Assembly (NCBI RefSeq): GCF_900541275.1
Contig: NZ_UQJH01000030.1
Span: forward strand, 1-9,899
DNA from: an uncultured Porphyromonas sp.
GTDB lineage: Bacteria; Bacteroidota; Bacteroidia; Bacteroidales; Porphyromonadaceae
Direction: 5' to 3'
DNA length: 9,899 bases
Shown: positions 6,334 through 9,899 of the stretch, piece by piece
How positions within the stretch are numbered: the first letter of the stretch is position 1
Layout of the letters: each line of letters begins with the position of its first letter
Program-made: the position numbers and the translations under genes
Notes under the pieces: generated by a model
Databases searched by the model: none
What the model saw: the letters and a program-made list of their open reading frames with translations, nothing else
What the model was told of the DNA's origin: nothing

Positions 6334-8826
6334 TTAGATTTCAGGATGAAGGATCCGCTCGAGCTGCTCCTGTGTCGTCACAAGGAGATCGCGCGAGCCG
6401 CGCCCGTCCGGCTTACTGATGATGCCTGCCGCCTCCAGCTGGTTGCAGAGCCGTGCAGCACGGTTGTATCCAATGGCAAAGAGCTGCTGGATCAGCGAGA
6501 TAGAGACACGTCCCTCGGCCACGATGCGCTCTGCCACTACGTCGAAGAGATTGTCCCGCTCGTTGGGGTCTATCGAACCGTCTCCACCGGCAGCACCGCC
6601 CTCGCCGTCCTGGCTCACCTCCGGCAGCTCGTAGGCTGTTGGGAATCCTCGCTGCGCACCGATGAAGTCTACCACTCCATTCACCTCAGGTGTATCGACA
6701 AAGGCGCACTGCACGCGGGTCAGCTTTGTGCCGGACTGGTAGAGCGCATCTCCCTTGCCGACCAGCCTATTGGCCCCGCTCGCATCGAGGATGATGCGGG
6801 AGTCCACTTGCGATGTGACGCGGAAGGCGAGTCGGCCGGGGAAGTTTGCCTTGATCGCACCGGTGATGATGCTCGCCGTGGGTCGCTGGGTCGCGATGAT
6901 GGCGTGGATGCCGATGGCGCGCGCCTTCTGAGCCAGGCGGGTGATCGGCAGCTCGATCTCCTTACCAGCGGTCAGCAACAGATCGCCATACTCGTCGATG
7001 ATCAGGACGATGTAGGGCAGGAAGCGGTGACCGTTCTCGGGGTTTAGCTCTCTGTTCCTGAATCGCTTATTGTACTCCACAATATTTCGACAGGAGGCGG
7101 CCGCTAGCAGCTCGTACCGGTCATCCATCTCCTGACAGAGAGAGGTAAGGGTATCGGCGGCGCGCTTCGTGTCGGTGATGATCACCTGATCCTCGTCCGG
7201 GATCTTTGCCATAAAGAGCTTCTCCACCCGGGAGTACATGCTAAACTCGACCATCTTCGGGTCGATCATCACAAACTTCAGCTCCGAGGGATGCTTCTTG
7301 TAGAGCAGGGACATGATGATCGCATTCAGCCCGACCGACTTTCCCTGTCCCGTGGCGCCCGCCACGAGGAGGTGAGGCACCTTAGCGAGGTCAAAGAGCA
7401 GCACATCATTCGTGATCGTGCGACCGAGAGCCACCGGGAGCTCCATCGTCGTCTCTCGGTAGGCTGGTGACGCAAGCACGCCCCGCATACTGACGATCTG
7501 CGGTCGCTTATTAGGCACCTCCATGCCTATGGTTCCCTTGCCGGGGATGGGTGCGATGATGCGGATGCCGAGGGCGGAGAGGCTCATCGATATATTATCC
7601 TCCAGGCTACGGATGCGGGAGATATGAATCCCTGCAGCAGGGACGATCTCGTAGAGTGTGATTGCCGGTCCGACGGTAGCGGAGATCTTATTGACCTCGA
7701 TCCGGAAGCTCTTGAGTGTCTCGAGGATCAGCTGCTTATTTGCATTGATCTCCTCCATATCGATCTCCCCATCATCGCTGCTGTAGTCCTTGAGCAGGTC
7801 GAGGGTGGGGTAGTGGTAGTCTGCGAGATCGCGCGTCGGGTCGTACTCGCCCTGAGCGCGCACCAGCTGCTGTGCGGTGGTGAGAGAGGGGTCTGCCGGC
7901 TCGTCCTCCGTCCTCCGTGCGTCATGTACTTCGATGTCGCTCACCTCTGCCCCGGGCGTAGACGGGTTGGGGGTAGCGCTTGTCCTTGGCTCGAGAGAGA
8001 GGTCGGGGATCGGCTCCGCCGGAGTCGGGTCATCGTCCACGACTTCCTCGTCACTCTCCTCCGTCTCAGGCACCTCCTCTGCTTCCGGGATCACCTCCTC
8101 AGCCATATGCGCCCGCTCCTCCTCCTCGAGGAGGGCATTTTTCGCCTTACGTTGCTTGGAGAAAGTGCTGTAGCGCTGCATCAGGGAGCCAAAGGAGATA
8201 ACGACGAGCAGGATCAGGAGAAAGCTCATCAGCAGGATTGCTCCCACCAGGCCTATATGGAGCGTGAGGAAGCTTGCCGCCTCGTGCCCAAAGACCCCTC
8301 CCGGGAGGAAAAACCACCCGTCCGTCCACTCCGCCGGCATGAGACCGAGGGTGACCGAGGTCCAGAGAGCTGCGCTGATGCAGAGACAGATCTTGCGGAT
8401 CCACGAGACCCGCATCACCAGCGTGATCCACACCCCCATCATCAAGATGAGGTACAGGAGGAAGATCAGCCCGAGTCCGATCCACTCGTTCACCAGCGTA
8501 TTCATCAGCGCAAAGCCGGTGATCCCGCCGTGCCCCTGTATCCGCTGTGCCGCCTCCTCTGCGGTTATGTCCTGCCCCAGGAGCAGGCTTTGATTCTCCG
8601 CTCCGGTGACGAAGTACGAGAAGAAGTTGTAGACTAAGAAAAGCCCAAGGAAGAATAGGGTGACCCCGGCGATGAAGCGCCACAGGTCACCAGGTACTCC
8701 CCTCTGCGGAAGTATCTGCTGGAGGAAGCTTCCCTTCCCCTGGCTACGTCTACTGCTACGCTTTGCCGTTGGCTCCCCGCTCTTGCTGCCGGGAGAGGAG
8801 GCCTTGTTTATGGTAAAATTCTTCAC
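6334..8826 (-). CDS. ftsK: FtsK/SpoIIIE-family DNA translocase
   Basis: Hexameric ATP-driven DNA pump at the division septum that clears chromosome ends and helps resolve dimers at dif with XerC/XerD. It has 830 residues. The basic N-terminus is followed by about four membrane helices (roughly 48-70, 112-140, 143-162, 183-212). A strongly acidic linker (about 234-270) and a Pro-rich stretch come next. The motor (about 350-725) has Walker A GATGQGKS at 490-497 and Walker B VLIIDEYGD ending at Asp615. The C-terminal gamma winged-helix domain (about 757-820) fits sequence-guided translocation and XerD activation. All parts are present. The linker is short, as in most bacteria other than E. coli. 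The start is GTG at 8826, the only usual start before the in-frame stop at 8842-8844. First gene of the six-gene operon; lolA begins 15 nt after its stop. Confidence 0.97.
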   Translation of the reverse strand: MKNFTINKASSPGSKSGEPTAKRSSRRSQGKGSFLQQILPQRGVPGDLWRFIAGVTLFFLGLFLVYNFFSYFVTGAENQSLLLGQDITAEEAAQRIQGHGGITGFALMNTLVNEWIGLGLIFLLYLILMMGVWITLVMRVSWIRKICLCISAALWTSVTLGLMPAEWTDGWFFLPGGVFGHEAASFLTLHIGLVGAILLMSFLLILLVVISFGSLMQRYSTFSKQRKAKNALLEEEERAHMAEEVIPEAEEVPETEESDEEVVDDDPTPAEPIPDLSLEPRTSATPNPSTPGAEVSDIEVHDARRTEDEPADPSLTTAQQLVRAQGEYDPTRDLADYHYPTLDLLKDYSSDDGEIDMEEINANKQLILETLKSFRIEVNKISATVGPAITLYEIVPAAGIHISRIRSLEDNISMSLSALGIRIIAPIPGKGTIGMEVPNKRPQIVSMRGVLASPAYRETTMELPVALGRTITNDVLLFDLAKVPHLLVAGATGQGKSVGLNAIIMSLLYKKHPSELKFVMIDPKMVEFSMYSRVEKLFMAKIPDEDQVIITDTKRAADTLTSLCQEMDDRYELLAAASCRNIVEYNKRFRNRELNPENGHRFLPYIVLIIDEYGDLLLTAGKEIELPITRLAQKARAIGIHAIIATQRPTASIITGAIKANFPGRLAFRVTSQVDSRIILDASGANRLVGKGDALYQSGTKLTRVQCAFVDTPEVNGVVDFIGAQRGFPTAYELPEVSQDGEGGAAGGDGSIDPNERDNLFDVVAERIVAEGRVSISLIQQLFAIGYNRAARLCNQLEAAGIISKPDGRGSRDLLVTTQEQLERILHPEI

Positions 8827-8861
8827 TGATAAAGCCCGGGGTCATACACTCCCCGCACCTG

Positions 8862-8889
8862 CAAAAGTAACGAAAACGGAGAGACCTAA
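8862..8889 (-). promoter_or_regulatory. promoter of the ftsK-lolA-trxB-yccF-murI operon
   Basis: The minus strand reads TACTTTTG at 8862-8869, a perfect Bacteroidetes -7 box (TAnnTTTG). A TTAGG at 8885-8889 lies at about the spacing of the -33 element but matches TTTG only in part. Transcription would start near 8857, about 30 bases before the GTG of ftsK. No other promoter is evident inside the operon, where gaps are only 15 and 7 nt or absent. Confidence 0.6.
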
Positions 8890-8947
8890 CCACCCCTCCA
8901 CCTATCTTAGCAGGGGTGACGCATCTGAGCCTTACAGCAGAGAAGGA

Positions 8948-8967
8948 AGCACCCCTGCCGGGGTGCT
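8948..8967. repeat. hairpin 1 of a GC-rich hairpin cluster
   Basis: AGCACCCC (8948-8955) pairs perfectly with GGGGTGCT (8960-8967) around the loop TGCC. A competing 9-bp pairing is available: GCAGGGGTG at 8910-8918 with CACCCCTGC at 8950-8958. CACCCCT also occurs at 8891-8897. There is no strong T-run on either side, so a role as terminator for minus-strand transcription coming from upstream is possible but weak. Confidence 0.6.
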
Positions 8968-8978
8968 CGCTCCATAGG

Positions 8979-9008
8979 CATCGGTCATCCGCGAAGCGGT
9001 GACCGATG
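8979..9008. repeat. hairpin 2 of the GC-rich hairpin cluster
   Basis: CATCGGTCA (8979-8987) pairs with TGACCGATG (9000-9008), and CCGC (8989-8992) pairs with GCGG (8996-8999) around a GAA loop. This gives 13 pairs with one bulged T at 8988. No T-run follows on either strand, so it is not a canonical intrinsic terminator. It lies 12 bases beyond hairpin 1. Confidence 0.7.
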
Positions 9009-9032
9009 TACAGCAACCCATCCCAACCCCCT

Positions 9033-9088
9033 CGACCCCTTGTGGGTCGCCGAGCATCCATCTCCTCTCGGCGACCCGCAAGGGGTCG
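9033..9088. repeat. hairpin 3: 22-bp inverted repeat with palindromic arms
   Basis: Arms 9033-9054 and 9067-9088 are complementary over 22 bp with one G-T wobble (T9043/G9078) and a 12-base spacer. Each arm is itself a small palindrome: CGACCC and GGGTCG flank CTTGT in the left arm (9033-9049) and GCAAG in the right arm (9072-9088). The element can therefore form one long stem or two 6-bp hairpins whose 5-base loops are complementary, joined by GCCGAG/CTCGGC. No T-run follows. It could be a mobile repeat unit, a protein-binding palindrome or a structured RNA. Confidence 0.75.
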
Positions 9089-9335
9089 TGGCATATATTG
9101 GTACGCTTATACTGTCGTAAGTCCATTGCGTCACGTAGGTTGCTATCGCCTGGTTAGGCACAATCATCGTGCGGCGGGTCTTCGTCACCTCGCCAATCTT
9201 GCCATAGAAATACTCAATGGCACCTGTTCCGTCCTCGCGGAGCATCAATCTACCGATACGGTTCTGAGAGGCGTTGCAACCAGATAAATATTCCGCGACG
9301 AAAGCCTGTATATATATATTGACGCTAACGTTCAC
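9089..9335 (-). pseudogene. unrecognised reading frame running into the hairpin cluster
   Basis: A minus-strand frame opens after a stop at 9348-9350, can start at GTG 9335, and stays open to a stop at 8985-8987. The first about 80 residues look protein-like (IEYFYGKIGEV, then MIVPNQAIATYVTQW), but I recognise no family. The last part (from about 9088 down) is written entirely by hairpins 3 and 2 and reads as low-complexity Gly/Ser/Arg, so any real protein was probably cut there. It may be a gene remnant truncated by the hairpin element, or chance coding. No promoter box was seen upstream. Confidence 0.25.
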
Positions 9336-9381
9336 AACAACAAGGCGTTAGATTCTACATATAGTATAAGTATAGGAAAGG

Positions 9382-9444
9382 TAAACAGATTTTGATTTAA
9401 CAATAAATCTGTTTATGGATCGTGTTGTCAGACCCATAAACAGA
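9382..9444. repeat. three-arm, mutually exclusive hairpin set 3' of the immunity-like gene
   Basis: The middle arm 9405-9418 can pair with 9382-9392 (11 bp: TAAACAGATTT with AAATCTGTTTA, 12-base loop) or with 9434-9444 (11 bp: TCTGTTTATGG with CCATAAACAGA, 15-base loop). The two pairings share 8 bases, so only one can form at a time. It starts 11 bases past the stop codon of the minus-strand gene at 9455. There is no T-run, so it is not a standard terminator; it could protect an mRNA 3' end or be a recombination or binding site. Confidence 0.6.
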
Positions 9445-9454
9445 CTTATTGGAA

Positions 9455-9715
9455 TCAAATCTTTTCGATTATTAAATCTAAAGATCCTTCTTCAAGAGAG
9501 TTGTACTCATCAAGATGAAGATGAGTTCCTATAGGAACCGATGATTGGGATAAATTTAGCAAGTGATTTGCTAAAGAAACTAATCCCTCGGTATTAGCCT
9601 CAATTGAGACGCTCCCATTTATATCGGAGACCTTAATTGTGAAATTACCTTCCCAATTGAGTGCCACTCCGGTATCAGGGGAATAATTCGGAACATTTAA
9701 TGTGACTTTTTTCAT
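9455..9715 (-). CDS. small immunity-like protein (Imm32-like, tentative)
   Basis: An 86-residue acidic protein without signal peptide or membrane segment. A helix-like EGLVSLANHLLNL at 43-55 is followed by GTHLHLDEYNSLEEGS (63-78), with His65, His67, Asp69 and Glu70, and a final strand LDLIIEK. From memory this order (EGL-LA-LL, then H-H-D, LE-GS, L-IIE) matches the Imm32 family of polymorphic-toxin immunity proteins, about 80-90 aa; I could not check this. The start is ATG at 9715, 4 nt after the stop of another frame (9720-9878) that may be the toxin tail; tight spacing and this order (toxin then immunity) are typical of such pairs. The DNA is clearly more AT-rich than the core genes, which suggests acquisition by transfer. 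That it is a gene is likely; its function is uncertain. Confidence 0.6.
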   Translation of the reverse strand: MKKVTLNVPNYSPDTGVALNWEGNFTIKVSDINGSVSIEANTEGLVSLANHLLNLSQSSVPIGTHLHLDEYNSLEEGSLDLIIEKI

Positions 9716-9719
9716 TCTA

Positions 9720-9878
9720 TTATTCGGTTATGAAAACATGATAATTTTGATCAACCATCATCTTTCCAGGTTTGTTGGGATTTGGCTTCAGTGTTTCAAA
9801 ATTCACATGAGGTATGCGATTCCTGAAAAAAGTACACAGTTGATTGAATATTACTAGGACTGTATACCGGTCATTGGA
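9720..9878 (-). pseudogene. C-terminal tail of an upstream frame, possible toxin, start not seen
   Basis: A minus-strand frame of 52 codons ends with TAA at 9720-9722, 4 nt before the immunity-like ATG. Its last part (RIPHVNFETL, then MMVDQNYHVFIT) has the look of a compact enzyme or toxin C-terminus with a His-Val-Asn-Phe strand, but I cannot name a family. The frame is closed by TAA at 9879-9881 and has no good start codon; GTG at codon 25 and a double ATG near the end are the only ones. Another frame is open from the window edge down to a TAG at 9854-9856, so a one-base frameshift between 9857 and 9878 would join the two. It is therefore either the end of a frameshifted gene, a remnant, or not coding. 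Confidence 0.35.
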
Positions 9879-9899
9879 TTAAGACCTGAGAGTGTACAC

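Noticed and set aside
6322..7047. Plus-strand open frame (241 codons) opposite the 3' part of ftsK
   Set aside because: It is antisense to the FtsK motor and gamma domains, with no recognisable domain of its own.
7624..8637. Long plus-strand open frame (337 codons) opposite ftsK
   Set aside because: It lies wholly within the unmistakable ftsK gene; the product is His/Arg/Glu-rich low complexity typical of an antisense shadow in GC-rich DNA.
8756..9094. Minus-strand frame overlapping the ftsK start and hairpins
   Set aside because: It overlaps the ftsK N-terminus out of frame and is written mostly by inverted repeats and the promoter region.
8879..9107. CRISPR array suggested by the dense repeats
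   Set aside because: The repeats are inverted hairpin arms of differing sequence, not equal direct repeats with unique spacers, and no cas gene is present.

Overview
The window looks like chromosomal DNA of a Bacteroidetes bacterium, most likely a Porphyromonas with fairly high G+C (P. asaccharolytica/P. uenonis type; inference). Three things point there. Two upstream regions carry the Bacteroidetes -7 promoter box TAnnTTTG. Shine-Dalgarno-like sites are not evident. The gene contents (FtsK-LolA-TrxB neighbourhood, M23/LysM peptidase, YqaA and YccF membrane proteins) fit Bacteroidales. All confidently called genes are on the minus strand, so transcription runs from high to low coordinates.

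Left part (1-2513): a strong rho-independent terminator at 35-82 points rightward and must serve a plus-strand gene that lies left of the window. It is followed by a gene-free stretch with a 9-bp tandem repeat. Then come two apparently independent minus-strand genes: a YqaA-family membrane protein with a TTG start just behind a -7 box, and a secreted M23 metallopeptidase with a C-terminal LysM domain, which has its own terminator.

Centre (2514-8889): a compact six-gene minus-strand operon ftsK - lolA - trxB - yccF - murI - BASS-like transporter, led by a TAnnTTTG promoter. Gaps are 15 and 7 nt, and the last four genes are chained by 1- to 4-nt stop/start overlaps, so translational coupling is likely. 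The products serve chromosome segregation (FtsK), lipoprotein transport to the outer membrane (LolA), thiol redox (TrxB), and D-glutamate supply for peptidoglycan (MurI), plus two membrane proteins of less certain role.

Right part (8890-9899): different in character. Three GC-rich hairpins stand in a row (8948-9088); the largest is a 22-bp inverted repeat whose arms are themselves palindromes. Beyond them lies an unrecognised reading frame that runs into the hairpins. The DNA then turns AT-rich and holds a three-armed, mutually exclusive hairpin set, a small gene resembling polymorphic-toxin immunity proteins (Imm32-like, from memory), and, 4 nt upstream of it, the C-terminal tail of another reading frame that could be the cognate toxin, possibly frameshifted. 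This accessory end is the most interesting part. The family assignment there is tentative and I could not run any search.
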